Below are positions 1 through 8,014 of a DNA stretch of 64,000 nucleotides, in pieces (the first letter of the stretch is position 1; every line of letters starts with the position of its first letter). The notes under the pieces are model-generated. The model did not search any database. It was not told the DNA's origin and saw nothing but the letters and a program-made list of their open reading frames with translations. The stretch comes from Streptomyces sp. R28 (lineage in GTDB: Bacteria; Actinomycetota; Actinomycetes; Streptomycetales; Streptomycetaceae): NCBI RefSeq assembly GCF_041052385.1, contig NZ_CP163439.1:8855001-8919000 (forward strand). The letters run 5' to 3'. The translations under genes were made by a program, and so were the position numbers.

Positions 1-906
1 CCCGCCCGGCACGGTCAGGTCGCGGATGGACTGGCGGCCCCCGAGCGCGGCCTGGATGGCGTACTGGGCGGGCGCGTTGGCGCACAGCCGCATGGAGGCC
101 AGCATCGTCAGGCCCTCAAGGTAGTCCTTCGCGTGCTGCTTCGGGCCGGTCACGACGAGCCAGCCGGAGCGGAAGCCCGCCACCCGGTACGTCTTCGACA
201 GACCGCAGAAGGTGAGGACCACCAGGTCGGGGGCGAGGGTGGCGACCGTGTGGTGGACCGCGTCGTCGTACAGGATCTGGTCGTAGATCTCGTCGGCGAA
301 CACCATCAGGCCGTGCCGGCGGGCGAGGTCGAGGATGCCCTCCAGGATCTCCTTGGGGTAGACCGCGCCGGTCGGGTTGTTCGGGTTGATGATGACCACG
401 GCGCGCGTGCGGTCCGTGATCTTCGCCGCCATGTCGTCCAGGTCCGGGTACCAGTCGGCCTGCTCGTCGCAGAGGTAGTGGACCGCCTTGCCGCCGGCGA
501 GGGTCGTCACCGCCGTCCAGAGCGGGAAGTCCGGGGCGGGGATGAGGATTTCGTCGCCGTCCTCGAGCAGCGCCTGTACGGCCATGGAGACCAGCTCGGA
601 CACGCCGTTGCCGAGGAAGACGTCGTCGACGCCGACCTCCAGGCCCAGCGTCTGGTAGCGCTGGGCCACGGCCCGGCGGGCGGAGAGGATGCCGCGCGAG
701 TCGGTGTAGCCGTGCGCCTGGGGGAGCATCCGGATCATGTCCTGGATGATCTCCTCGGGCGCCTCGAAGCCGAAGAGCGCGGGGTTGCCGGTGTTCAGGC
801 GCAGCACGCTGTGGCCCGCCTCCTCCAGCGCGTTCGCGTGCTCGATCACCGGGCCGCGGATCTCGTAACAGACCTCGCTCAGCTTGCTCGACTGCCGGAA
901 CTCCAT
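1..906 (-). CDS. Alanine-type PLP aminotransferase (class I/II), 3' end outside window
   Basis: Probably a cytosolic pyridoxal-phosphate aminotransferase of the AlaA/AlaT type, transferring an amino group between alanine (or a similar amino acid) and a 2-oxoacid. 302 codons are present and the C-terminus is cut off by the window edge. Visible family marks are the NPNNPTGAVY substrate/cofactor loop, the DEIYDQ segment and SKTYRVAGFRSGW, whose lysine should form the PLP Schiff base. The ATG at 906 is preceded by an AGGGG ribosome binding site. It is divergent from the HxlR regulator gene, and the 70-bp gap between the two holds a palindromic operator, so the regulator probably controls it. Exact substrate specificity is inferred from family resemblance only. 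Confidence 0.88.
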   Translation of the reverse strand, partial: MEFRQSSKLSEVCYEIRGPVIEHANALEEAGHSVLRLNTGNPALFGFEAPEEIIQDMIRMLPQAHGYTDSRGILSARRAVAQRYQTLGLEVGVDDVFLGNGVSELVSMAVQALLEDGDEILIPAPDFPLWTAVTTLAGGKAVHYLCDEQADWYPDLDDMAAKITDRTRAVVIINPNNPTGAVYPKEILEGILDLARRHGLMVFADEIYDQILYDDAVHHTVATLAPDLVVLTFCGLSKTYRVAGFRSGWLVVTGPKQHAKDYLEGLTMLASMRLCANAPAQYAIQAALGGRQSIRDLTVPGG

Positions 907-935
907 GCGCGCTCGCCCCTCCGGTTTCGTGTGTT

Positions 936-962
936 ACTTGGTTTTACCAAGTTCGAGCTTGG
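936..962. promoter_or_regulatory. Palindromic operator between aminotransferase and HxlR genes
   Basis: ACTTGG-TTTTA-CCAAGT (936-952) is a perfect inverted repeat with a 5-base spacer. A third half-site, CTTGG, follows at 958-962, so CCAAG at 947-951 can pair in either direction. The position between two divergent genes, one encoding a winged-helix HxlR protein, makes it the likely operator of that regulator. Which gene it controls is inferred. Confidence 0.65.
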
Positions 963-975
963 AAAGTCCAACAAC

Positions 976-1620
976 ATGTCTAGACTGCGTCGCATGTCAC
1001 CTCGCCGAAGCTACGACCAGTACTGTTCCGCCGCCCGGGCGCTCGACCTCGTCGGTGACCGCTGGACCCTGCTGATCGTCCGGGAGCTGCTGGCCGGTCC
1101 GCGGCGCTACACCGATCTGCACGCCGACCTGCCGGGCGTCAGCACGGACGTACTCGCGTCGAGGCTGAAGGACATGGAGCGGGACGGCATCAGCACACGC
1201 CGCCGACTGCCGCCCCCCGGTGCGGCATACGTGTACGAACTCACCGCACGTGGGCGGGAGTTGCTGCCTGTCCTCCAGGCGCTGGGGACGTGGGGGCAGG
1301 CCGAGCTCGGCGAGCGGCGGCCCACCGACGCGGTGCGGGCGCACTGGTTCGCGCTGCCGCTGATGCGGGCGCTGGAGGGGGAGGGGCTGGTCGAAGTCCG
1401 GCTGGAGGAAGGGGACTTCCATCTGTTCGTCGGCGCGCAGGACGGGCCGGTCTACGGGGACGGGCCCGCTCTCGGGGAGCCCGATGCGCGACTGGTCCTG
1501 GACTCGGGGACGTGCGAGGCGGTCGCGCGGGGCGAGTTGAGCGTGACGGACGCCGTACGGGACGGCCGTATCACGGTGACCGGGAACGGGACGGTGGCCA
1601 AGGCCCTGCTCGACGTCTGA
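976..1620 (+). CDS. HxlR-family winged-helix regulator with C-terminal SCP2-like domain
   Basis: Transcriptional regulator. Residues 10-105 form an HxlR/DUF24 winged helix: the opening CSAARALDLVGDRWTLLIVREL, then RYTDLHADLPGVSTDVLASRLKDM and a wing ending in YELTARGREL. The remaining ~100 residues look like the SCP2/sterol-carrier-like fold often attached to Streptomyces HxlR proteins. The start at 976 was chosen because GGAAAG lies nine bases upstream; an in-frame ATG at 994 is the alternative, giving a protein six residues shorter. The divergent operator overlaps the promoter region, so autoregulation is likely. The gene is followed at once by a strong terminator hairpin. The effector ligand cannot be predicted. 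Confidence 0.85.
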   Translation: MSRLRRMSPRRSYDQYCSAARALDLVGDRWTLLIVRELLAGPRRYTDLHADLPGVSTDVLASRLKDMERDGISTRRRLPPPGAAYVYELTARGRELLPVLQALGTWGQAELGERRPTDAVRAHWFALPLMRALEGEGLVEVRLEEGDFHLFVGAQDGPVYGDGPALGEPDARLVLDSGTCEAVARGELSVTDAVRDGRITVTGNGTVAKALLDV

Positions 1621-1628
1621 ACGGCGCG

Positions 1629-1660
1629 GGGCCCGCCGTACGATCACGTACGGCGGGCCC
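1629..1660. terminator. Bidirectional hairpin terminator
   Basis: GGGCCCGCCGTACG (1629-1642), a 4-base loop ATCA, then the exact reverse complement (1647-1660), followed by TTT. The 14-bp perfect stem lies between the convergent HxlR gene and the membrane-protein gene ending at 1690, so it can serve both. Confidence 0.85.
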
Positions 1661-1689
1661 TTTCAGTCGCTTTGGCGAGGCGTCAGGCG

Positions 1690-2493
1690 TCAGGCGCCCG
1701 GCGGCATCCGTGACGGCCGTCCCGCCCCGCGCGTCAGCGCATAGCCGCCGACACCCGCGAGCGCGGCCAGCGCGCCGCCGATCGCCGTCCACACCCAGCG
1801 GTCGGACCACCAGCCGGACGCCCAGCCGTCCTCGGGCTCGATGCTGGACAGCACGGCCGAGGCGGACGAACTCTCCTCGTCCTCCTGCGACTTCACGGCG
1901 ATGCCCGGCACCAGCGGCTCCGCCAGCGAGCCGTCGACCGCGGCCGCTCCGCCGATGTCCTTGGAGTCGACCCGCACCTCGGCACCGATCGGCAGACCGA
2001 GGTCGGAGGTGGGTACGTCCACGACCGTCAGCCGGATGTAGTACGTGCCCGGCAGCGGGTCGTTGGCCCAGGGCTCCGACCAGGCGTGGACGGTGCGCAG
2101 GACGCAGGCGAGCTCGACCGACGTCGCGTCGGCCGCTGCGGTGCGTGTCTGGGCCCCGGACTGGCAGGCCTGGCGGCGCCGCAGACCGTCGTACACGTCG
2201 ATCTGCCAGGTCTCGGCGGCGTGTGTGTCCGGCAGCTTCACGGTCGCCTTGGCGGTGGGGCGCTGTCCGGCGTCCGCGGGGAACGACCAGTACAGGTAGT
2301 CACCCGTGGAGGCGCTCGCGGTGGCCGTCTGCCCCTGCTCGATCTCGGTCGCCGTACGGAAGGAGGTACCCGCCTGGGTCGGCGCGTCGCCGTCCTGAGA
2401 CGCGCTCGGCGACGGGGAGGAGTCGGCGACCGCCGGGGTGACCGCCAGCCCGAGCATCAGCGTCGCGGCGCTCAACACACGTGTGATCCGCAT
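1690..2493 (-). CDS. Secreted/membrane-anchored protein paired with a VWA protein
   Basis: A 267-aa exported protein of unknown function. It has a signal peptide (residues 1-24, hydrophobic stretch LSAATLMLGLAVTPAVA), an acidic Ser-rich linker, a beta-rich extracellular domain with GDYLYWSFPADAGQRP-type sequence, and a C-terminal transmembrane helix WTAIGGALAALAGVGGYAL followed by a basic tail. The ATG at 2493 shares one base with the TGA of the upstream VWA gene (TGATG), with GGAGG ahead of it, so the two are translationally coupled. A start 96 bases further upstream is possible but would lie inside the VWA gene and lack the signal-peptide arrangement. The two proteins probably act together at the cell surface. 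Confidence 0.75.
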   Translation of the reverse strand: MRITRVLSAATLMLGLAVTPAVADSSPSPSASQDGDAPTQAGTSFRTATEIEQGQTATASASTGDYLYWSFPADAGQRPTAKATVKLPDTHAAETWQIDVYDGLRRRQACQSGAQTRTAAADATSVELACVLRTVHAWSEPWANDPLPGTYYIRLTVVDVPTSDLGLPIGAEVRVDSKDIGGAAAVDGSLAEPLVPGIAVKSQEDEESSSASAVLSSIEPEDGWASGWWSDRWVWTAIGGALAALAGVGGYALTRGAGRPSRMPPGA

Positions 2494-3761
2494 CAGTTGG
2501 TCCTCCAGACCGCTACCCGCCAGCGCGACAGCCAGCCCCAGACGAGACCGGCGAGGAAGCCGGTGAGGATCAGTGCGCCGAGCAGCCACCAGCCGCGCCC
2601 GAGGCCGAAGGAGGCCACGTCGCTCGAGCGGTCCGGCCCGTGCACGACGTCGATGGTCATTTCGAGCGGCAGACCGGGGGTGGTCTTCACACCACTGGCC
2701 GGTGAGAAGGAGTGCGTGACCTGGAGGCAGACGGTCTCGGGTGCGACCTCGCCCTCCACGTCCTCCTGCTCGGCCTTCGGGTAGCGCAGCCCGGTCGAGA
2801 TCACATCGGTACGGCCGTTGCCGGCCGCCTCGCCGCGGACGATCTCCCGGCCGCGCTCGGTCACCGCCCGCAGCAGCAGCCCGTACGCCGGGTTCAGCTC
2901 ACGGTCGGCGGCGGCGCTCACCGACGCGCGCAGTTCCCAGCCGTGCGGGACCTTCACGCGGTACCAGCGCTGCTGCCCGAACTCCTCGCGGTCGGTGTAC
3001 AGACCGGAGTTCAGCGTGGGCGCCTTCGCGCACTGGTCCGCGCCCGTCGTCGCGACCGGCGTCACCACCGGGTCGGCCGCCCGGTCCACCAACTGGTTGA
3101 CCTTGTCGGCGAGTTCGTCGGTGTGCTCGACCGAGGTGAACGTCCCGCCGGTGGCCTCGGCGATGCAGCTCAGCTGCTGCCGCAGCTTGGTGTTCGGGAC
3201 CAGGCCGAGCGTGTCGATGGTCAGGCCGATGCCCTTGGCGGCGATCTCCCGGGCCACCTCGCACGGGTCGAGCGGGGCGCAGGTGTCCTCGCCGTCGCTG
3301 ATCAGCACGATGCGCTTGGAGCCCTCGCCGCCGTCCAGGTCCTCGGCCGCCTTCAGCAGCGCGGGGCCGATCGGCGTCCAGCCGGTGGGCGTCAGGGTCG
3401 CCACCGCCGTCTTGGCCTCGGTGCGGTCCAGCGGGCCGACCGGGAAGAGCTGCGCGGTGTCCTTGCAGCCCGTCTTGCGGTCGTCGCCCGGGTAGTTGGC
3501 GCCGAGGGTGCGGATGCCGAGCCGGACCTCCTCGGGCGTCGCGTCCAGCACCTCGTTGAAGGCCTGTTTGGCCGCGGCCATCCGCGACTGGCCGTCGATG
3601 TCCTTCGCCCGCATCGAGCCGCTGACGTCGATCACGAGATCGACCTTCGGAGCGGTGGCGGTGGTCTCGTCGGCGTTCGCCCCGGCCGGGAAGGCTATCC
3701 CGGCCGTGAGCGCGGCGAGCAGGGCACAGACCCCGGCCGCCAGCCGTTGTGTTCTGATCAT
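2493..3761 (-). CDS. Von Willebrand factor A-domain protein, secreted and membrane anchored
   Basis: 422 aa. It has a signal peptide (1-30), then a VWA domain with an intact MIDAS metal site DVSGSM near residue 45, the conserved Thr region TPTGWTPIG and the Asp in LISDGEDTC. A second beta-rich extracellular region follows, then a C-terminal transmembrane helix (GWWLLGALILTGFLAGLVWGW) and a short basic cytoplasmic tail. VWA domains bind protein partners through the metal ion, so an adhesion or scaffold role outside the cell is likely. The overlapping downstream gene has the same topology, which suggests a two-protein surface complex. No catalytic domain was seen. Confidence 0.82.
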   Translation of the reverse strand: MIRTQRLAAGVCALLAALTAGIAFPAGANADETTATAPKVDLVIDVSGSMRAKDIDGQSRMAAAKQAFNEVLDATPEEVRLGIRTLGANYPGDDRKTGCKDTAQLFPVGPLDRTEAKTAVATLTPTGWTPIGPALLKAAEDLDGGEGSKRIVLISDGEDTCAPLDPCEVAREIAAKGIGLTIDTLGLVPNTKLRQQLSCIAEATGGTFTSVEHTDELADKVNQLVDRAADPVVTPVATTGADQCAKAPTLNSGLYTDREEFGQQRWYRVKVPHGWELRASVSAAADRELNPAYGLLLRAVTERGREIVRGEAAGNGRTDVISTGLRYPKAEQEDVEGEVAPETVCLQVTHSFSPASGVKTTPGLPLEMTIDVVHGPDRSSDVASFGLGRGWWLLGALILTGFLAGLVWGWLSRWRVAVWRTN

Positions 3762-3805
3762 CGGCGGATCCTATTGATCAGAGGTGTCACGCTTCAAAAC
3801 GAGGT

Positions 3806-3877
3806 CGGAACTCCTCCCGGAACGCCTGCCGGAACACCCTCCGAAACACCTGCCGGAACAACGGTCAGAACACCTCG
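3806..3877. repeat. Six 12-bp tandem repeats at the end of an IucA/IucC gene
   Basis: Six head-to-tail units of consensus CGGAACACCTGC start every 12 bases (first two units CGGAACTCCTCC and CGGAACGCCTGC). They fill the space between the VWA gene and the siderophore synthetase gene and run through the last four codons and stop of the latter. Confidence 0.75.
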
Positions 3878-5409
3878 GTGACCAGCGGATTGGGCAGCTC
3901 CGCCCACTGATCCCCGGGAGTCCCCGGCGACAGCCGCATCAACGTCAACGCCTTCGTGGGCAGCGGCTCCTCGCGCAGTGCGGCGAGATCCCCGGTGCCC
4001 GGCAGATCCGGTACGGCCCTCTCCAGCGCCGTGCGCAACGCCGCGCCCGAACCCGCCGTACCCGCCAGCGCCCCGGCCACCAGCGAGCCGAACAGCTTGC
4101 GGCGCAGGGTCGTCACATCGTCCGTGACGATCCGGCCGGTCAGCTCCGGCATGGCGATGCCGTGCCGGGCCAGCCGGGCCGGGCTGATGCGGATGTCGGC
4201 GAGGTCGCGGTAGACCAGGCGTACCGGGGAGCCGCTCGCGGACAGCACCACCAGCAGATTCTGACCGTGCGCCTCCAGCGCGACCCCCAACTCCAGCAGC
4301 CGCAGCCCCACGGTGAGGGCGAGACGCGTGAACTCGGCCAGCCACGCCCCCGACCCGGGCAACTCGGTGGTGGCGAGCGCGGCCACCGGCACGACCCGCT
4401 CTCCGCGCCCCGCGTACTCCTGCGGCGACTCGCGAAACACCGCGGCGAGGTCGGGGGAGTCGGCCGTGGCGGCCCCCAGCGTGCGGGTGATGTGCAGCAG
4501 CCCGTCCGTCCGCGCCGCCAGCGCCTGCGCGAAGTCCGACAACGTGGCCGACAGGGCGATCGAGTACACCGAGATGTCCCGCACCGAGGACGTCAGCCGG
4601 GCACTCAGCGCGGTCTTGATGTGCGGGCCCTCGGGGAGGGCGAGCGTCCGCAGGGACATCAGCGGATGCGCGGTGACACCGTCGCCGTAGGGATCGTAGG
4701 GGCGCTTGAGCACATGCTCGGCCTGCCACGGATGCACCGGGATCAGCAGCCGCTCCCCGTCCCGCATCCCCTGCGGCCACTCGCCCGTCACCAGGCACTC
4801 GTCCGCCCGCACCGGAACCAGGCCCAGCGTGACCACCGGCCGGTGCTCGGGCCCGTACGCCAGCTGCTCGGCGACCGAGAAGCCGGGCCGGGAACGGCAG
4901 TTGGGGTGGAACGGATGCCCGTCGACCACCCGCTGCTCCCACTCCCACTCCCGGTCGCGCAGCGGCCACTCCTTCGAGTGAGCGTCCCGCCCGGCACCTA
5001 GCCCGGCTCCCTGCCCGGCCCGTGACAGCGCCAACGAGGCGACGCTGTGGCCGAGTTCGGCGGCGAAGGACGTGCCGTGCGGTACGGAGAGGTCGGTCAG
5101 CAGCCGGGCCGGATCGTCGTACGACGTCTCGTCCAGCCGCACGGCGGTGACGTACGCGGCGGTGGCGTACGGGTCCGCGTGCGGGCCGTGCAGCCGACGG
5201 CCGTCGCAGAGGCGCAGGGTGAGGCCCTCCCGGCCCGGCTCACGGTGGGCGACCCAGGGCAGGGGCTCGTGCGTGAGGGCACGCCACAGCCGGGTCAGCA
5301 CGGCCGCCCGGGCTCCGGGTAGCTCGGCCGCGTACCTGGACGCGAGGTCGGGGCGTACATCGGCCAGTTCGGCGGCGACCTCGGCCTCGGCGCTGGGGGG
5401 ACGGTGCAC
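3865..5409 (-). CDS. IucA/IucC-family NIS siderophore synthetase
   Basis: 514 aa. ATP-dependent NRPS-independent siderophore synthetase, expected to join a carboxylic acid to an amine or alcohol. Family marks are the ATP/substrate region KTALSARLTSSVRDIS, the HPWQAEH motif, and EAHGQNLLVVL near residue 380 (the H-x-Q-N signature of IucA/IucC). Its length is slightly below the usual ~580 aa. The GTG at 5409 was chosen because GAGGAG stands just upstream and homology begins soon after; an open frame continues far upstream but is non-coding there. It is divergent from a second synthetase, with no transporter, monooxygenase or receptor gene beside it. The product is unknown. Confidence 0.85.
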   Translation of the reverse strand: MHRPPSAEAEVAAELADVRPDLASRYAAELPGARAAVLTRLWRALTHEPLPWVAHREPGREGLTLRLCDGRRLHGPHADPYATAAYVTAVRLDETSYDDPARLLTDLSVPHGTSFAAELGHSVASLALSRAGQGAGLGAGRDAHSKEWPLRDREWEWEQRVVDGHPFHPNCRSRPGFSVAEQLAYGPEHRPVVTLGLVPVRADECLVTGEWPQGMRDGERLLIPVHPWQAEHVLKRPYDPYGDGVTAHPLMSLRTLALPEGPHIKTALSARLTSSVRDISVYSIALSATLSDFAQALAARTDGLLHITRTLGAATADSPDLAAVFRESPQEYAGRGERVVPVAALATTELPGSGAWLAEFTRLALTVGLRLLELGVALEAHGQNLLVVLSASGSPVRLVYRDLADIRISPARLARHGIAMPELTGRIVTDDVTTLRRKLFGSLVAGALAGTAGSGAALRTALERAVPDLPGTGDLAALREEPLPTKALTLMRLSPGTPGDQWAELPNPLVTEVF

Positions 5410-5487
5410 GGGCGGGCTCCTCGGGTACGAGTAGGGCGTCGGGGCAGGCACCGACGACAGACATACTGATCGTCTTCCCGCCGGGAC

Positions 5488-5570
5488 GGACCGTAGAGAC
5501 CGTCTTGACCGGACCGTAGAGACCGTCCTGAACGGACGTAAGACCCGTCCTGGACGGACCGTAGAGAACG
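5488..5570. repeat. 23-bp tandem repeat between divergent siderophore synthetases
   Basis: About 3.6 head-to-tail copies. Copy 1 is 5488-5510, copy 2 is 5511-5533 (two differences), copy 3 is 5534-5555 (22 bp, diverged) and the partial copy 4 is 5556-5570. Each begins GGACCGTAGAGACCGTC or a close variant. The array ends one base before the GTG of the plus-strand gene, so it occupies the promoter and ribosome-binding region. No classical iron box (TTAGGTTAGG-type) was seen here. Confidence 0.85.
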
Positions 5571-5571
5571 A

Positions 5572-7077
5572 GTGGATCGCGTGCACCTCAACCCTCCACC
5601 CGCCGCCGACGTCGCGGCACGCGCCGACGCCCACGCGGTCGCGCCCCTGCTCAACTGCCTGCTGCGCGAGGTGGCCGAACCGCACGGTGGGTCCGGCGAG
5701 CGGCAGGTGTACCGGCTGCCCGGCACCGGCCGCCTGCTGCGGGTCCTCGGCGAGCGGCGGCCGGCCGAGCCCGAGGTGGACGCGGCCGGCGCGTGGCAGC
5801 GCATCGGGCACACCGAGCTCGTCAAACTCGTCGCCGACGAACTGCGTCGCCACACCGGTCTGTCCAACCACGAACTGCCCGCCGAGATGATCGACAGCCG
5901 GGACGCGGTGGCCGCGTTGCTCACGGCACGCGCGCGAGTGACGCCGCCGGACGACGCGTACCTGCGTTCCGAGCAGTCCCTCCTCACCGGCCACCCCTAC
6001 CACCCCGCCCCCAAGGCGCGCGGCGGCGGGCCGGTCGCGGCCTGGCTGCCGTACGCCCCCGAGGCGCACGCCCGTTTCCCGCTGACGCTGCTCGGCCTGC
6101 GCGAGGACGTGGTCGTGCAGGAGGGCGACACCTGCGCCCTGGACGCCCTCGGCGAGGCCCCGCCCGGCTACCGGCTGCTGCCCGCGCACCCCTGGCAGCT
6201 CGACCTGGTCGGCCGGGAGCTCACGGAGGCGTTCGCGGACGGCAGGCTGCTGCGGCTGGGCACGACCGGCTTCGACGCCTGGCCGACGGCCGCGATCCGC
6301 ACGCTGTACGCCCCCGAGCGCGACCTCTTCCTCAAGTTCAGCCTGGACGTGCGCATCACCAACGACATCCGCCGGCTGTGGCGCCACGACCTGCTGAAGC
6401 TCCGCCGCACCGACACGGCCGCGGCCACCGCCCTCGCCGCGTCCGAGGGCCCGGCCGGCTGGCTCGGCGACCGTGGCTACCGCACCGCCGACTTCGCCTT
6501 CGAGGAACTCGCCGTCCTGGTCCGCGACGGACTGCGCGGCAGCCTGCTGCCGGGCGCGACGCCGCTGCTCGCCGCCGGTCTCGTCGAGGGCTTCGAGGGG
6601 AGCCCGCTCGACGCCGCCGAGAACCCGGCGGCCTGGTGGGAGGCGTACCTGGCCCAGGTCGTCCCGCCCGCCCTCGCGGCCTTCGCCGACCACGGCGTCG
6701 TACTCGAGGCGCACCTGCAGAACACGCTGGTCGCCGTGGACGCCGACGGCCTCCCCGTGCAGGCCCTGTTCCGGGACGCCGAGGGCGTGAAGCTGCTGCC
6801 CGAGGTGGAGCGGGCGGCGGGCTGGGAGCGGCTGGTGTACTGCCTGGTCGTCAACCACCTCGTCGAGATCGCCGGTGCCCTCGTCGCACGCCACCCGACG
6901 CTGGACCCCTGGCCCGCCGTACGCCGCGAGCTGGCCCGCCACGACCTGCCCGAGATCCGGGCCCTGCTGTCCGCCCCCACCCTCCCCGGCAAGACGAACC
7001 TGCTGCTGCGCTGGACGGGCGCGGACGGCGCGGACGCCCGCTATCTGCCCCTGCCGAACCCGCTGGCCGGGACGTAA
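5572..7077 (+). CDS. IucA/IucC-family NIS siderophore synthetase
   Basis: 501 aa; a second NRPS-independent siderophore synthetase, divergent from the first and distinct in sequence. It shows GHPYHPAPKARGG (N-terminal substrate loop), LPAHPWQ, LKFSLDVRITNDIRR (the ATP-site K-x-S-L/T-I-T-N segment) and EAHLQNTLVAVD near residue 382. Two close GTG codons (5572, 5581) are candidate starts; neither has a good ribosome binding site because the tandem repeat runs up to the gene. The pair could carry out successive condensations on one siderophore scaffold, as type A and type B/C enzymes do in other pathways, but that is inference. Confidence 0.85.
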   Translation: MDRVHLNPPPAADVAARADAHAVAPLLNCLLREVAEPHGGSGERQVYRLPGTGRLLRVLGERRPAEPEVDAAGAWQRIGHTELVKLVADELRRHTGLSNHELPAEMIDSRDAVAALLTARARVTPPDDAYLRSEQSLLTGHPYHPAPKARGGGPVAAWLPYAPEAHARFPLTLLGLREDVVVQEGDTCALDALGEAPPGYRLLPAHPWQLDLVGRELTEAFADGRLLRLGTTGFDAWPTAAIRTLYAPERDLFLKFSLDVRITNDIRRLWRHDLLKLRRTDTAAATALAASEGPAGWLGDRGYRTADFAFEELAVLVRDGLRGSLLPGATPLLAAGLVEGFEGSPLDAAENPAAWWEAYLAQVVPPALAAFADHGVVLEAHLQNTLVAVDADGLPVQALFRDAEGVKLLPEVERAAGWERLVYCLVVNHLVEIAGALVARHPTLDPWPAVRRELARHDLPEIRALLSAPTLPGKTNLLLRWTGADGADARYLPLPNPLAGT

Positions 7078-7119
7078 TTGCCGATCAGTTCGGTGGGGTG
7101 CTGTCGTACCCTGGCCGGT

Positions 7120-7236
7120 GTGCTGCGCGACGTGACTGCTGTTCGATACGTGACCCCGTTGCGGTCCGGCGGCTCCGTGCCCGGAGTCTTCGAGGCCGAC
7201 GACCTGGGCACGTACGTCGTGAAGTTGTCCACGTAG
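7120..7236 (+). pseudogene. 5' stub of a HipA-like kinase gene, cut by element insertion
   Basis: Reads VLRDVTAVRYVTPLRSGG, then continues in parallel with the first 35 residues of the intact HipA-like protein at 16056. It diverges after the GTYVVK motif and stops three codons later. The last part of the match is the 37-bp perfect repeat. This is best read as the original chromosomal start of the kinase gene, separated from its body by the element. It starts with GTG close behind a possible promoter, with no clear ribosome binding site. Confidence 0.8.
7190..7226. repeat. Left 37-bp direct repeat, putative attL core
   Basis: Identical over 37 bases to 16126-16162, starting TCGAGGCCGACGACC and ending GTGAAGTT. 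It lies inside the kinase reading frame on both sides, and the flanking bases differ. The two copies bracket an 8.9-kb segment with an integrase next to the right copy, the arrangement expected for the core of attL and attR. Confidence 0.8.
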
Positions 7237-7644
7237 GGGCGCGGACCTGCGGTGATTCGCCTGCACCCCATGGCTGACCTGGCCGGATGAGTCTTTCAGT
7301 TGGGCGGTGCGCTTTGTCGGCCCGCTCTGCCGGGGGAGGGTGTCCCGGCCAAGTGAACCCCGTGACCTGCCGAGATTGGCGGTCGCGGCCTCTGGCTCCT
7401 TCCAGGTTTTGATCGATGTCGGCAGGGCCGCCCAATGCACTCCGCTTGGGCCGCGATCAGGCGCCCCGCCGCCGCCCGGTGCCGTCCGGGCGGGGCCTCG
7501 TCGGTATGCGGCTTTGAGGCCGCGTAGGGCAGCTTGCGCTGGTAATGGACGGCTGTGAGCGAGGCGGCGAGGCTCAGGACGATCAGCGCGGCCGCCTCCT
7601 CTGAGGGGGTTCGGGAGCGTCCAGCTGAAACGGTGACTGCCGTG
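7237..7644. other. Stretch without a recognisable gene
   Basis: Lies just inside the left repeat. Minus-strand frames are open here but match nothing I recognise and contain no convincing start with ribosome binding site. It probably consists of eroded element DNA next to the IS481 relic. Confidence 0.5.
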
Positions 7645-7955
7645 GGCCGAGCTTGCGGTCCTGGCGTAGGCGACACACCCGGGCCTCGACCGTCGTCGGG
7701 GTGCGATGCGGTGTCGTGCGGGGGCGGCTGGAGCGGTCGATGAGCCCGGTATCGCCCTCGGATCGCCAGCGGCGGATCCACTTGTGGGCCGTGGCCCGGG
7801 AGATGCCCATCGGCCGCGACATGCGCAACGGGGCGGCCTGGGCGGCCTGCGCAGACACGTTCGACCAGCAGCCGTATGCCATGAACGGTCAGCCGGGCCG
7901 TACGGTGGGACACGAAGACCTCCGTGCGGTGCAGTCCTAGACAGCTCCACCACAC
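7645..7955 (-). pseudogene. IS481-type transposase N-terminal fragment, frameshifted
   Basis: The N-terminal helix-turn-helix of an IS481-family transposase. One frame reads SHRTARLTVHGIRLLVERV and continues to VAHVAAD; a second frame picks up with GISRATAHKWIRRWR and goes on to SSRPRTTPHRTP and LRQDRKLGP, where similarity stops. A 2-base loss at about 7807 explains the frame change, and a 9-base GRP duplication precedes it. The DDE catalytic domain is absent, so this is a dead relic. Confidence 0.7.
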
Positions 7956-8014
7956 CGGAGGTCTTCGCCATGATCAAGCCCGGTCAGCGTTAACAACGCT
8001 CGTGATCAATACAC

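Noticed and set aside
5488..5570. CRISPR-like array
   Set aside because: Repeats are directly adjacent with no unique spacers, only 3.6 copies, and no cas genes nearby.
5410..5571. Iron box for DmdR/IdeR in the siderophore promoter
   Set aside because: No sequence close to TTAGGTTAGGCTAACCTAA was seen by eye; a matrix scan could still find a weak site.
7190..7226. tRNA 3' end as the attachment site
   Set aside because: The repeat codes in frame for the kinase on both sides and no tRNA cloverleaf can be formed around it.
3865..7977. A single 1370-codon minus-strand open frame
   Set aside because: Only its last ~514 codons show IucA/IucC similarity. The rest runs antisense through the other synthetase and the IS481 relic and is open only because of high GC.
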